Positions 16,278-25,152 are shown, counted from the stretch's first letter. The stretch is DNA of 64,000 nt from Methylobacterium sp. E-005 (GCF_022829725.1 NZ_JAKSYG010000153.1:62001-126000), one strand, 5' to 3'. Numbers and translations are program-made. The notes: generated by a model from the letters alone, not told the origin.

Positions 16278-17846
16278 TCACGCCTTCGCGGGATCGAGGG
16301 TGACGTGCCACAGATCCGCATCCGTCGCGTCCTTGAGCGTCACCGTCATCTGCTCGGTCCGGCCGTCGACCGCCACATGGCCGAAGAACTGGTAGCCGGA
16401 GGCCGGTGACAGGTTCACCTGACCCTTCTCGGGGGCCTTCACGAAGCGCAGCTGCGGCCCGAAGGTGTTGTCGAGCGCGTTCGGCCCGAAGGTGCCGGCG
16501 TGCAGCGGCCCGGAGACGAACTCCCAGAAGGGCTCGAAATCCTGGAACTGCGCCTTGTTGGGGTCGTAGTAATGCGCCGCCGTGTAGTGCACGTCGGCCG
16601 TGAACCACACCGTGTTCCGGATGCCCGCGTTCTTGATGAAGCGCAGCAGGTCGGCGATCTCCAGCTCGCGCCCGAGGGGCGGGCCGTCGCCCTGCGCCAC
16701 CGCCTCCGAGCCGAAGTTCTTGTCGACGTCGTACGTCACCACGAGGCCGAGCGGCATGTCGGCGGCGATCACCTTCCAGGTGGCGCGGGATTCGAGGAGC
16801 GCCCGCTTCAGCCATGCGATCTGCTGTGGGCCGAGGAAGTAGGAATCCGGCCCGTAGGCCGTCTGCGTGTTCGCGCCGTTCGGGCCGCGGTAGGAGCGCA
16901 TGTCGAGCATGAACACGTCGACCAGCGGGCCGTAGCCGATCTTGCGGTAGACCCGGCCGGGCTCGGACGGCTCGAACCGCATCGGCATGTATTCGTGGAA
17001 GGCGCGTGCCGCGCGCAGCTGGAGGGCCAGCGCATTCGGATCGGCGTATTTCTTCTTGAGGTGCTCGGCCCGGGTCAGCGGCTCACCCGGCCACCAGTTG
17101 TTGGTGACCTCGTGATCGTCCCACTGCGCCAGGATCGGCACGACGGCGTTCATGGCCAACACGTTCCGGTCGGTGAGGTTGTACTTGTGACGGCCGCGGA
17201 ACTCGTCGAGGGTTTCGGCGGCCTTGGAGACCGCCTCGGTCACGCGGTTGCGCCAGAGGCTGCCATCGGGGAGCTTCACCTCGGCCTGGATCGGCCCGTC
17301 GGCATAGATCGTGTCGCCGGAATGGATGAAGAAGTCCGGCCGGTTCTTCAGGATGGCGGAATAGATCGTCATGCCGCCGCGGGCCTCGTCGATGCCCCAG
17401 CCCTGGCCGGCCGTGTCGCCCGACCAGCAGAACGAGACCGAGCGCCGATCCGCCGGCGCGGTGCGGAACCGCCCGACCTGGGCCGGTCCGACGATGGTCG
17501 GCGCGGCGATGTCCTGGAGGCGGACGCGGTAAAAGATATCCTGGCCCGCCGGCAGGCCGGTCAGCGCCACCTTCACGGTGCCGTCGGTCTCCGGCAGCGC
17601 GTCGGCGAAGACGCCCTGGAGGTTGGAAAAGCTCTCGGTGGTCGCCCACTCGATGATCGCCCGGGCCGGCCGGTCGGACCGTGCCCAGACCACCGCCGAG
17701 TCGGTGCCGACATCGCCGGACTGGAGCCCGTGGGTCAGGAGCGGCCGGTCGGTGGCCCGGCTCAGGCCGGGGCGGGCGAGGCCGGAGGCCAGCCCGACGA
17801 GGCCGGCGCCTCCGGTGAGCAGGATCTGACGGCGACTCGCGGACAT
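16278..17846 (-). CDS. phoD: PhoD-type alkaline phosphatase, Tat-exported
   Basis: A 522-residue metallophosphoesterase that hydrolyses phosphate mono- and diesters outside the inner membrane; the family uses Ca and Fe. The Tat signal is SRRQILLTGGAGLVGLASG at residues 4-22. A PhoD N-terminal domain (LTHGLQSGDVGTDSAVVWAR) is followed by the catalytic domain with FCWSGDTAGQGWG, FFIHSGDTIYADGP, WDDHEVTNNWW and WFTADVHYTAAHYY. The ATG is preceded by GGAGG at good spacing. It probably belongs to the phosphate-starvation response, but no Pho box was identified. The gene upstream of it is not in this operon. Confidence 0.94.
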   Translation of the reverse strand: MSASRRQILLTGGAGLVGLASGLARPGLSRATDRPLLTHGLQSGDVGTDSAVVWARSDRPARAIIEWATTESFSNLQGVFADALPETDGTVKVALTGLPAGQDIFYRVRLQDIAAPTIVGPAQVGRFRTAPADRRSVSFCWSGDTAGQGWGIDEARGGMTIYSAILKNRPDFFIHSGDTIYADGPIQAEVKLPDGSLWRNRVTEAVSKAAETLDEFRGRHKYNLTDRNVLAMNAVVPILAQWDDHEVTNNWWPGEPLTRAEHLKKKYADPNALALQLRAARAFHEYMPMRFEPSEPGRVYRKIGYGPLVDVFMLDMRSYRGPNGANTQTAYGPDSYFLGPQQIAWLKRALLESRATWKVIAADMPLGLVVTYDVDKNFGSEAVAQGDGPPLGRELEIADLLRFIKNAGIRNTVWFTADVHYTAAHYYDPNKAQFQDFEPFWEFVSGPLHAGTFGPNALDNTFGPQLRFVKAPEKGQVNLSPASGYQFFGHVAVDGRTEQMTVTLKDATDADLWHVTLDPAKA

Positions 17847-17956
17847 TGGAACCCCTCCAAATGGTGGGGTGGCCATCGCAGGCGGGGGCGACAGGGAGAT
17901 GACGGGCGGGGGATATACGAAGGAGCGGGGGGCCTCTCGGGTTCTCCAACCCATCA

Positions 17957-18072
17957 CCCTCATCCCGAGGTGCCGGAGCGCGGCGGAGGCCTCGAAGGAG
18001 GGTTCCAACCAGCCGCGCGATTCCTGGTGGGCTCCTTCGAGGCTCGCTGTGCTCGCACCTCAGGATGAGGGG
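17957..18072. repeat. Dispersed palindromic element, copy 1 (full)
   Basis: A roughly 115-base imperfect inverted repeat. The left arm reads CCCTCATCCCGAGGTGCCGG and then GCCTCGAAGGAGG; the right arm is its reverse complement, ending CACCTCAGGATGAGGG. It sits between the phoD start and the 3' end of the patatin gene. Copies: 32103-32217 (full), 41963-42049 and 46016-46070 (partial). Confidence 0.85.
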
Positions 18073-18100
18073 GGTTGGGTCGGATCGACCCTGTGGGGTT

Positions 18101-19087
18101 TCAGGCCCGCGCCTCGGCGCCCGCCACCACGGCCCGGATCCGCGGCAGCGCCGCCCGCGCGGCCCGATACCCGAGCGCGATCCCCTCGTCCGCCCGGTGG
18201 AAATCGAACAGCCCCATCCCGGCCACGTCGGGCCCGATCGCGACGTCCGGCGGGTCGCGCTCCAGGCGTGAGCGGGAGATCCGGTCCTGCGTGATGTTGA
18301 ACGCGTCGAGCACCACCCGGGCGAGGCCCGGCACGGCGAGGTCCGGCTCCGGGCGCCTGAAGCCGAACAGGCGGCCGCGCATCGCGTCCAGGACGCCGAC
18401 GCGGGCCCGGCGCACCGGCACCTCGCGCACCACCGGGCCGCCGGTATCGCCGTTGAGGTTCACGCAGATCACCAGATCGGCGCCCAGAGCCCGGGCCAGG
18501 GCCACCGGCACCGGGTTGACCAGCGTGCCGTCCATCAGCACCCGGCCCTCATGGGTCACCGGCGGGAACAGGCCGGGGATCGCGTAGGAGGCGCGCACCG
18601 CATCCACCGCCGGCCCCTCGGTCAGGCACACCTCCTGGCCGGTGCCGTACTCGGTGGCGACGCAGCCGAACCGGATCGGCAGGCGCTCGATCCGGCGCTC
18701 GCCGAGATCCGCGTGGAGCCGCTGGCGCAGGCGGTTGCCGGCGATCAGGCCGGAGCCCGGCAGCCGCGGATCGATCAGCCCGACCACCCGGCGCCGGGTC
18801 AGGGCCCGGGCAAAGGCCTCCAGCCGGTCGAGGCGCCCGGCCGCGTAGCAGGCGCCGACCACCGCGCCGATCGAGCAGCCCGCCACCACGGTCGGGTGGA
18901 TGCCGGCCTCCTCCAGGGCGCGCAGCACGCCGATATGGGCCCAGCCCCGGGCCGAGCCGCCGCCGAGCGCCAGCCCGATCCGCGGACCCGCCTTCGGCAG
19001 GGGCCGGATCGGCTCGACGGCGCCGGGCAGGAAATACGGAACGGCGGGACAATCTTGCCACCCGGTCGCGGCAAGGGTCGCGCTCAT
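18101..19087 (-). CDS. Patatin-like phospholipase (RssA/YchK type)
   Basis: A 328-residue serine hydrolase of the patatin fold, expected to cleave acyl chains from lipids. The oxyanion loop is [16 protein letters not shown], the nucleophile is the serine in GCSIGAVVG, and the catalytic aspartate is in [13 protein letters not shown]. The ATG overlaps the hisI stop in an ATGA, so the gene is translationally coupled to hisI. The C-terminal part ([20 protein letters not shown]) fits the bacterial RssA-type group. A direct link to histidine synthesis is not implied by the family. Confidence 0.9.
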   Translation of the reverse strand: MSATLAATGWQDCPAVPYFLPGAVEPIRPLPKAGPRIGLALGGGSARGWAHIGVLRALEEAGIHPTVVAGCSIGAVVGACYAAGRLDRLEAFARALTRRRVVGLIDPRLPGSGLIAGNRLRQRLHADLGERRIERLPIRFGCVATEYGTGQEVCLTEGPAVDAVRASYAIPGLFPPVTHEGRVLMDGTLVNPVPVALARALGADLVICVNLNGDTGGPVVREVPVRRARVGVLDAMRGRLFGFRRPEPDLAVPGLARVVLDAFNITQDRISRSRLERDPPDVAIGPDVAGMGLFDFHRADEGIALGYRAARAALPRIRAVVAGAEARA

Positions 19088-19506
19088 GCCCCGGCGAAGT
19101 CCAGGGTGACGCGGCCGTCGGGTTGCCGGGTGACGGTGCGGTAGAAGCAATCCCGCCGGCCGGTGTGGCAGCAGCCGCCATCGCCGCCGACCTCGACGCG
19201 GATCAGCAGGGCGTCCTGATCGCAATCGACCCGCATCTCGACGATGCGCTGGATCTGCCCGCTGGTGGCGCCCTTGTGCCAGAGCTCGGCCCGCGAGCGC
19301 GACCAGTACCACGCCTCCCCGGTCTCGAGGGTGCGCGCCAGCGATTCGGCGTTCATATGGGCGAGCATCAGGACTTGGCCGTCCCGGGCATCGACCGCAA
19401 TGCAGGTGATCAGCCCGTCCCGGTCGAAGCGGGGCGTGAAGGCTTGGCCCTCCTCGACCGCGGCGCGGGGGCCGGGGGGATCGAAGGCGATGTCGCGCGC
19501 GGTCAT
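19084..19506 (-). CDS. hisI: Phosphoribosyl-AMP cyclohydrolase
   Basis: A 140-residue enzyme of histidine synthesis that opens the purine ring of phosphoribosyl-AMP, using Zn and Mg. The family motifs are present: [38 protein letters not shown], the Mg-site [12 protein letters not shown], and the zinc cysteines in [14 protein letters not shown]. It lacks a fused HisE domain, as usual in alphaproteobacteria. It lies 40 bases after folE on the same strand and overlaps the patatin gene. Confidence 0.96.
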   Translation of the reverse strand: MTARDIAFDPPGPRAAVEEGQAFTPRFDRDGLITCIAVDARDGQVLMLAHMNAESLARTLETGEAWYWSRSRAELWHKGATSGQIQRIVEMRVDCDQDALLIRVEVGGDGGCCHTGRRDCFYRTVTRQPDGRVTLDFAGA

Positions 19507-19546
19507 GGCGTGATGAAGCGGTCCCTGACTCGGCGCGTGCTGTAGA

Positions 19547-20305
19547 CTACTTGGCGCCGCCGCGCACCAGGGTCAGGAAGCGGACCTGCTCGTTGGCGTT
19601 GTCCTTGAACACGCCGCGGAACTGGCTGGTGATGGTCGAGACCCCGGATTTCTGGACGCCGCGCATCGCCATGCAGAGGTGCTCGGCCTCCACCATCACG
19701 GCGACGCCCCGGGGCTTGAGGATGCTCTCGATCACGTCGGCGATCTGAGCCGTCATGGTCTCCTGCGTCTGCAGGCGGCGGGCGAAGGTGTCGACCACCC
19801 GGGCGAGCTTCGACAGGCCGACCACGCCCCGGGTCGGGTAATAGGCGATGTGGGCGAGCCCCATGAACGGCACCATGTGGTGCTCGCAATGGGAGTGGAA
19901 CGGGATGTCGCGCACCAGCACGATGTCCGAATAGCCCTCGACCTCCTCGAACACCCGCTCCAGCAGCTTCTCGGCATCGACGCCGTAGCCGCCGAACAGC
20001 TGCTCGTAGGCCTTGGTGACCCGGGCGGGGGTGTCGAGCAGGCCCTCGCGGGCCGGGTCGTCGCCGGCCCAGCGGAGCAGGGTGCGCACGGCGGCCTCGG
20101 CCTCGGCGCGGCTCGGGCGGCCGGTCTCGATCCCCTCGGGGACCCGGGTGGCGGAGGCCGGCTCCGGTGCGACCTCGACGGGACGCACCTCATCCACCGG
20201 CCGATTGTCATTGCGCATGCCGTCTAGACCTTGCCCGTCGATGCCGTTCCGGTGAATGACCTGGCCGTCGCTCGGATACGACAGGGACTTGAGCGCGGCA
20301 TCCAT
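19547..20305 (-). CDS. folE: GTP cyclohydrolase I
   Basis: A 252-residue cytosolic enzyme that converts GTP to dihydroneopterin triphosphate, the entry step to folate (in methylotrophs also to tetrahydromethanopterin). Zinc and active-site motifs are intact: [13 protein letters not shown] and [19 protein letters not shown]. About 60 N-terminal residues precede the conserved core. The ATG at 20305 was chosen because GGAG lies about 7 bases upstream; in-frame ATGs at 20338 and 20365 lack one. The order hisI-folE with the divergent IscU-like gene and yidD is typical of Hyphomicrobiales. Confidence 0.94.
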   Translation of the reverse strand: MDAALKSLSYPSDGQVIHRNGIDGQGLDGMRNDNRPVDEVRPVEVAPEPASATRVPEGIETGRPSRAEAEAAVRTLLRWAGDDPAREGLLDTPARVTKAYEQLFGGYGVDAEKLLERVFEEVEGYSDIVLVRDIPFHSHCEHHMVPFMGLAHIAYYPTRGVVGLSKLARVVDTFARRLQTQETMTAQIADVIESILKPRGVAVMVEAEHLCMAMRGVQKSGVSTITSQFRGVFKDNANEQVRFLTLVRGGAK

Positions 20306-20396
20306 GGCATCTCCGGCCCGGGCGATGCGGGACTTCATCGGGGTGCTGTCGGGCTTGGCGTACATCGTCGGAATCGCGTCGGGCGTGTGAGGGAAG

Positions 20397-20435
20397 ATCC
20401 CGGGCCTGAAAAGGTTTCAGGCCGGCGCCCGGGAT
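20397..20435. repeat. Nested inverted repeat in the folE / IscU-like divergent region
   Basis: GGCCTGAAA (20403-20411) pairs with TTTCAGGCC (20415-20423) across a 3-base loop, and ATCCCGGGC (20397-20405) pairs with GCCCGGGAT (20427-20435). The two hairpins share bases and are mutually exclusive in part. It lies about 95 bases upstream of the folE start, in a 298-base region with no gene, so it may be an operator, a leader structure or a terminator for transcripts entering from either side. Confidence 0.55.
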
Positions 20436-20603
20436 GGCCAGAGCCGAGGATGCCACCGTGGCCGTGGGCGCGACCCTGGTCGACGGCCTGCCTCCTCGCG
20501 AAGCGGCCGTCAGGCGCCTATATCATCGTTCGCGGGGCAACGCGCAATGCGCGAACCGCGCGGCAGTGTCCCGACGGGACCTGTACCCACGGCCGAGGAC
20601 CCG

Positions 20604-21047
20604 ATGCTCGACGATATCTACAACCGCCGCATCCTCGAACTGGCCGCCGATATCCCCCGGCTCGGCCGGCTGGAGAACCCGGATGCCAGCGCCACCGCGC
20701 ATTCCCGCCTGTGCGGCTCGACCGTGACGGTGGATCTCGTGCTGGGTGAGGACGGAAGGGTGGCCGACTTCGCCCAGGAGGTCCGGGCCTGCGCGCTCGG
20801 ACAGGCCTCCTCGTCGCTGATGGGCCGCCACGTGGTCGGCGCCAGTGCCGAGGAGCTGCGCGGCGTCCGGGAGACCATGCGGGCGATGCTCAAGGAGAAC
20901 GGCCCGGCCCCCGGGGGGCCTTGGGCGGATCTCGCCGTGCTGGAGCCGGTACGGGAGTTCAAGGCGCGCCATGCCTCGACGCTCCTGACCTTCGACGCGG
21001 TGGTGGACGCCCTCGACCAGATCGCCGCCAAGCGGCAGGCCGCCTGA
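20604..21047 (+). CDS. IscU/NifU-N-like Fe-S scaffold homologue
   Basis: A 147-residue protein with the NifU N-terminal (IscU) fold: LDDIYNRRILELAADIPRLG at the start, the first Cys in SRLCGSTVTVDLVL and the second in VRACALGQASSSLMG. The third ligand cysteine of classical IscU (in the KCxLL-type segment) seems replaced, because the matching segment reads KARHASTLLTFDAV. Members of this alphaproteobacterial group next to folE and yidD are annotated as scaffolds, but the missing Cys makes cluster assembly uncertain. yidD starts 4 bases downstream, so they are cotranscribed. Confidence 0.82.
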   Translation: MLDDIYNRRILELAADIPRLGRLENPDASATAHSRLCGSTVTVDLVLGEDGRVADFAQEVRACALGQASSSLMGRHVVGASAEELRGVRETMRAMLKENGPAPGGPWADLAVLEPVREFKARHASTLLTFDAVVDALDQIAAKRQAA

Positions 21048-21051
21048 CGGC

Positions 21052-21390
21052 ATGGTCCGGCGGGCGGCGCATTGGGGGATCCGCGCCTATCAGCTCACCC
21101 TGTCCGGACTGATCGGACGCCAGTGCCGCCACTGGCCGAGCTGCTCCGACTACACCGACACCGCCATCACCCGGCACGGGCTGTGGCCGGGGGGCTGGAT
21201 GGGCTTCGCCCGGATCTGCCGGTGCGGGCCGTTCGGCACCCACGGGATCGACCTCGTGCCGGAGCGGCTGCCCGAGGGGACGGCGTGGTATCGCCCCTGG
21301 GCCTATGCCCGCTGGCGCGGCGTCGAGGCACCGCCTTCGCCGTTCGCCTGCGAGGCCGTGGGGGAGGGGGCTGCCGCGGACGAGCGTTGA
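21052..21390 (+). CDS. yidD: Membrane protein insertion efficiency factor YidD
   Basis: A 112-residue amphipathic protein of the YidD family, which helps membrane-protein insertion alongside YidC. The family core is clear: YQLTLSGLIGRQCRHWPSCS with three cysteines, DYTDTAITRHGLWPGGWMGF, and RCGPFGTHGIDLVPE. The C-terminal 20 residues are variable. In this organism it lies with the IscU-like gene rather than with rnpA or yidC, an arrangement seen in other Hyphomicrobiales. It ends 18 bases before a consensus parS site. Confidence 0.93.
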   Translation: MVRRAAHWGIRAYQLTLSGLIGRQCRHWPSCSDYTDTAITRHGLWPGGWMGFARICRCGPFGTHGIDLVPERLPEGTAWYRPWAYARWRGVEAPPSPFACEAVGEGAAADER

Positions 21391-21408
21391 GGGGCTGTGT
21401 TCTTGGTT

Positions 21409-21424
21409 TGTTTCACGTGAAACA
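21409..21424. promoter_or_regulatory. parS: parS centromere site (ParB-binding), perfect consensus
   Basis: TGTTTCACGTGAAACA is the exact 16-base palindromic parS consensus bound by ParB in most bacteria. It lies in the convergent gap between yidD (+) and the pdxA-like gene (-). parS sites cluster near the replication origin, so this window probably belongs to the origin-proximal chromosome. No parA or parB gene and no other perfect copy was noticed in the window. Confidence 0.9.
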
Positions 21425-21469
21425 TGTGTGAAGGCGCTGGGGATCTCGGTTCAGACCTGGCACGGGCTC

Positions 21470-21495
21470 TCCCTCCCCCGCAGAGGGGGGAGGGA
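21470..21495. terminator. GC-rich hairpin between yidD and pdxA-like gene
   Basis: TCCCTCCCCC pairs with GGGGGAGGGA across a short GCAGA loop, just before the 3' end of the minus-strand pdxA-like gene and after yidD. Its position suits a shared terminator for a convergent pair, and its sequence matches the CCCTC/GAGGG hairpin family. Confidence 0.55.
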
Positions 21496-21514
21496 AGGGT
21501 GCGGATCCGCTTGC

Positions 21515-22543
21515 TCACGCAGCCTGACGATTGGCCGCCAGCCGTTCCGCGAACTCGATCGCCTCGATCAGGCTGCGCTCGTTGGCGATGCCCGTGCCGG
21601 CGATGTCGAAGGCGGTGCCGTGGTCGACCGATGTGCGGATGATCGGCAGGCCCAGGGTGATGTTCACCCCCGACAGGTCCATCCACTTCCCCGTCGCCGG
21701 GTCGATCTCGAACCCCAGCAGCTTCACCGGGATGTGTCCCTGGTCGTGATACATCGCCACCACGGCGTCGTACTGGCCGGCGCGCAGCTTCACGAACACC
21801 GTGTCGCCCGGCACCGGCCCGTGCACGTCGAGCCCGTCGGCATTGGCCTGCGCGATCACCGGGGTGCTGACGTCGATGTCCTGGCGCCCGAACAGGCCGC
21901 CCTCGCCGGCATGGGGGTTGAGGGCCGCCACGGCGATCTTCGGCTTCGCGAGCCCCAGGCCCTTCAGCGCCTTGTCGGTCAGGTCGATGACGAGGCGCAG
22001 CCGCTCCGGGGTCACGCGCTTGGGCACATCCTCCAGGGCGACGTGGGTGGTGACGTGCGAGACCCGCATGTTGCCGTGGGCCAGCATCATCACCGAGCCG
22101 CGCACCCCGGTCAGCTCCGCCAGCATCTCGGTATGGCCGGCATAGTGGTAGCCGGCCTTGTTGAGCGCCTCCTTGTTGAGCGGCGCCGTGACGATCCCGC
22201 CGATCCTGTCCGCCAGGGCGAGGCGTACCCCGGCCTCGATCGCCTTGTAGGCGAAGCGCCCGCCATCGGCCGAGAGCCGGCCCGGCGTGATCGGCGCGCC
22301 CTCCGCATCAGCCTGGAGGCAGCACAGCGCCGGCCAGTCGCCGTCCTCGGCAACCTCGGGGATTTGTTCGGGCAGGAGGCCGAGCGCGGCCTCCGCCCGG
22401 TGCAGAGCCGGGGCGCTGCCGATCACCATGAGCTTCAGGTCGCCTGCGTCGATCCGGTCCTTCAGGCGGGCGGCGGCCTTCACGATGATCTCCGGGCCGA
22501 TGCCGGCCGGATCGCCCATGGTGATGGCGAGATGCTGCGTCAT
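21515..22543 (-). CDS. PdxA2-type 4-phosphate dehydrogenase
   Basis: A 342-residue NAD-dependent dehydrogenase of the PdxA family: AITMGDPAGIGPEIIVKA at the N-terminus, TAPLNKEALNKAGYHYAGHT with a metal histidine, AALNPHAGEGGLFG, and AMYHDQGHIPVKLLGFE. PdxA proper makes pyridoxine; PdxA2 oxidises D-threonate or D-erythronate 4-phosphate in sugar-acid breakdown. Its ATG overlaps the stop of a DUF1537 kinase gene, which points to the second role. It could still serve vitamin B6 synthesis if no other pdxA exists in the genome. Confidence 0.85.
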   Translation of the reverse strand: MTQHLAITMGDPAGIGPEIIVKAAARLKDRIDAGDLKLMVIGSAPALHRAEAALGLLPEQIPEVAEDGDWPALCCLQADAEGAPITPGRLSADGGRFAYKAIEAGVRLALADRIGGIVTAPLNKEALNKAGYHYAGHTEMLAELTGVRGSVMMLAHGNMRVSHVTTHVALEDVPKRVTPERLRLVIDLTDKALKGLGLAKPKIAVAALNPHAGEGGLFGRQDIDVSTPVIAQANADGLDVHGPVPGDTVFVKLRAGQYDAVVAMYHDQGHIPVKLLGFEIDPATGKWMDLSGVNITLGLPIIRTSVDHGTAFDIAGTGIANERSLIEAIEFAERLAANRQAA

Positions 22544-23643
22544 GGGTCGCTCCTGTCGGGCGTGAGACCGTTTCGATGGAGTAGATCGCGCCAGACGCCG
22601 ACTGTTCCGAAGGCGCCGGATTTCGAGATCACCGCGAGCCCGTCCCAGCGCCCGCCCCGCAGCGTCGAGCGGGGCAGGCCGGGGGCGATCTGGCCGGTGA
22701 CGTCGAGGCGCTCGACCCGGAGCGCGAGGCAGAGCGCCTTCAGGGTCTCGCCGCCGGCGACCAGCAGGGTACCGGGCTTCGGGATCCGCGCGACCACGTC
22801 CGCGAAGGTCGCGGCGATCCGGTCAGCGGCGGCCTCCCGGGCGGTGCCTTCGGGCAGGGCGAGGCTTGCCAGCACGACGCCGTCCCGGGTGAGGCGTTCG
22901 CCGATCGGTCCGACATGGTCCGCTGCCTCCGGCGAGAGGACGAGGCGATGGGACCCGCAGGCGTCGAGCTGGGCCGCGGTCTCCGGCCGGTCGGACCCGA
23001 ACAGGCCGAGCACGGGGCCGGTGAGGCGATCGTCCCTGGGCGCCGCCACGCCCCGCGCCAGGGCCGCCGCCAGGCCGCCGCTGCCGCACCAGAGCACAGG
23101 GCCGTCCCGGCCAAGCTCGGCGATGCGGGCGAGGTCGTCGTCATCCGCCGCGTCGTAGACCGCCACCCCCGGCATGGGGCCGTCGGCGAGAGCGGCCCGA
23201 CGCGCCGGAAGGCCCGCCGCCCGCAGGGCCTCGGCGATGTCGCCGGAGACCGGCGCCCAGCTGCCGTCCCGGCGGGCGAATTGCTGTCCATCGCTGGTGC
23301 GGCGGCCCTGATACGGGAAGGCCGGCGCCACGATGCAGCGTGCCCAGGCGCCCAGCCGCATCACGGCGGCGAGTTCCGCCGCCCAGGGGCCGCGCAGCAG
23401 GCTGTCGACCTTCTTGAAGGCGATGTCGGCATCCTGAAGCCGCGGCGCGAGCGCCCCGACGATCCGGTCGGCCTCCGCGGACGGGACTTCCCGGGTGCCG
23501 GAATCGATCGCGAGGCACCCGGATCCACCCGCCGGCAGGATCTCCGGCCATGCCACCGGGATCGGCCCGCACAGGCCGGTGAAGCCGGCGGCGGTGTCGA
23601 GGGTGCCGGTCAGGTCGTCGGCGATGAGGCGCAGGCGGGTCAT
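22540..23643 (-). CDS. DUF1537 four-carbon acid-sugar kinase
   Basis: A 367-residue kinase of the DUF1537 family (DtnK/DenK type), which phosphorylates D-threonate or D-erythronate at C4. The N-terminal domain opens RLIADDLTGTLDTAAGF, with FKKVDSLLRGPWAAELAA following. The C-terminal nucleotide-binding domain carries LLVAGGETLKAL and ISKSGAFG. It is coupled by a 4-base overlap to the PdxA2-type gene, giving kinase followed by oxidative decarboxylation. The start at 23643 fits the domain edge; in-frame ATG at 23664 is possible. The exact acid sugar cannot be told. Confidence 0.85.
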   Translation of the reverse strand: MTRLRLIADDLTGTLDTAAGFTGLCGPIPVAWPEILPAGGSGCLAIDSGTREVPSAEADRIVGALAPRLQDADIAFKKVDSLLRGPWAAELAAVMRLGAWARCIVAPAFPYQGRRTSDGQQFARRDGSWAPVSGDIAEALRAAGLPARRAALADGPMPGVAVYDAADDDDLARIAELGRDGPVLWCGSGGLAAALARGVAAPRDDRLTGPVLGLFGSDRPETAAQLDACGSHRLVLSPEAADHVGPIGERLTRDGVVLASLALPEGTAREAAADRIAATFADVVARIPKPGTLLVAGGETLKALCLALRVERLDVTGQIAPGLPRSTLRGGRWDGLAVISKSGAFGTVGVWRDLLHRNGLTPDRSDP

Positions 23644-23846
23644 GGCGGGGACATCGGTGTTCATCGGTGATCTGCGCCGCCCGCCCCGTGCGAGGTCGGC
23701 CTCATCGGCAATGGGTGGGCTCCGAGTCAATAGAGGGCGGTTCTACCGCCAAGTTGCACCCGCTTGTCGAAAGGTTGTAGCAGCGCCCCGGGGGGAACGG
23801 TTTCAGGTGACAGGCCCGGGACAGCGGCCGCACCGGAGGACGACCC

Positions 23847-24857
23847 ATGCAGATTCCGATCAAGCGCTCGCTGGAGCGCGTCCCGGGCGGCCTGATGGTG
23901 GTGCCGCTGTTCCTCGGCGCGATCCTCCACACGCTGTTCCCGAACACCGCGACCTTCTTCGGCTCGTTCACCGGGGCGCTGTTCAACGGGGCGCTCCCGA
24001 TCCTGGCGGTGTTCTTCGTCTGCATGGGCGCGGGCATCGATTTCCGCGCCACCCCGGCGATCGCCCGCAAGGGCGGCGTCCTGCTGGCCACCAAGGTCGG
24101 CGTCGCGGCGATCCTGGGCGTCGTGTTCGGCCACCTCCTGGGCGAGGCGCCCATCACGGCCGGGGCCTTCGCGGGGCTCTCGACCCTCGCGATCGTCGCC
24201 GCCATGAACGACACCAATGGCGGGCTCTACCTCGCCCTGATGGGCCAGTTCGGCCGCCCGAAGGATGCGGGCGCCTACGCGATCATGAGCCTCGAATCCG
24301 GCCCGTTCCTCACCATGGTGACGCTCGGGCTCGCGGGCCTCTCCGCCTTTCCGTGGCCGACGCTGGTGGGCAGCATCCTGCCCCTCGTGATCGGCATGGT
24401 GCTGGGCAATCTCGACCGCGACATGCGCGCCTTCCTGTCGGGGGCCGCGCCGGTGATGATCCCGTTCTTCGCCTTCGCGCTGGGTTTCGGGCTCGACCTC
24501 GCCAAGATCTGGCAGGCGGGCCTCCTCGGGATCGGGCTCGGGGCCGCGGTGGTGGCGGTGACGGGGGCAGCCCTGTTCGTGGCCGACCGGCTGACCGGGG
24601 GCAACGGGGTCGCGGGCGTTGCGGCCGCCTCGACGGCGGGCAACGCCGCCGCCGTCCCGGCGATCATCGCGGCTGCCAACCCCGCCTACGCGGAGGCCGC
24701 CGGCCCCGCCACGGTGCTGGTGGCGGCGAGCGTCGTGGTGAGCGCCCTGCTGGTTCCGCTGCTCACCGCCTTCGTGGCGGCCCGGGTGCGGCGGGATGCG
24801 GAGCCGTCCGAGCCGCGGCTCGACCCTGCGGTGCGGCCCGCGACACCCCGGCCCTGA
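23847..24857 (+). CDS. KdgT-family 2-keto-3-deoxygluconate permease
   Basis: A 336-residue polytopic inner-membrane transporter of the KdgT family: [20 protein letters not shown] at the N-terminus, [40 protein letters not shown], and [20 protein letters not shown]. KdgT imports 2-keto-3-deoxygluconate with protons. Here it is divergent from the DUF1537/PdxA2 pair, so it more likely imports a related sugar acid for that pathway. ATG is preceded by GGAGG at good spacing. The 203-base divergent region probably holds shared control, but no operator was identified. Confidence 0.88.
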   Translation: MQIPIKRSLERVPGGLMVVPLFLGAILHTLFPNTATFFGSFTGALFNGALPILAVFFVCMGAGIDFRATPAIARKGGVLLATKVGVAAILGVVFGHLLGEAPITAGAFAGLSTLAIVAAMNDTNGGLYLALMGQFGRPKDAGAYAIMSLESGPFLTMVTLGLAGLSAFPWPTLVGSILPLVIGMVLGNLDRDMRAFLSGAAPVMIPFFAFALGFGLDLAKIWQAGLLGIGLGAAVVAVTGAALFVADRLTGGNGVAGVAAASTAGNAAAVPAIIAAANPAYAEAAGPATVLVAASVVVSALLVPLLTAFVAARVRRDAEPSEPRLDPAVRPATPRP

Positions 24858-24967
24858 TCCCTCCGCAGGCGCGCACCGGTCCGGCAACTTAAGACGGGGA
24901 CGCCCGGTTGTCCCGGCAGACAGCGCGGCACCGCCGCGGCACAGCCAGAGACCGGAGCGGGCACACC

Positions 24968-25138
24968 ATGTCCACCGAATCCAGAGGCAAGACGCATATC
25001 GATATCTACGACCGCGCCACCCGGGAGGCCTGGGCCCAGCGCTTCGGCGTGAGCGAGGAGCGTCTGCGCAAGGCGGTCACGATGGTGGGGAGCCGGATCA
25101 CCAGCGTGGCGGCCTATCTCGACAGGCCTGCCTCCTGA
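24968..25138 (+). CDS. DUF3606 small protein
   Basis: A 56-residue protein matching DUF3606: a short N-terminus, then HIDIYDRATREAWAQRFGV, SEERLRKAVTMVGS and a C-terminal VAAYLDRPA. Such proteins are frequent in Hyphomicrobiales, often in several copies, and the helix-rich fold suggests nucleic-acid or protein binding; the role is unknown. A second member lies in the accessory region at 58499. It precedes the DUF2934 gene by 14 bases. Confidence 0.8.
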   Translation: MSTESRGKTHIDIYDRATREAWAQRFGVSEERLRKAVTMVGSRITSVAAYLDRPAS

Positions 25139-25152
25139 GGGGGGCCGCCGCC

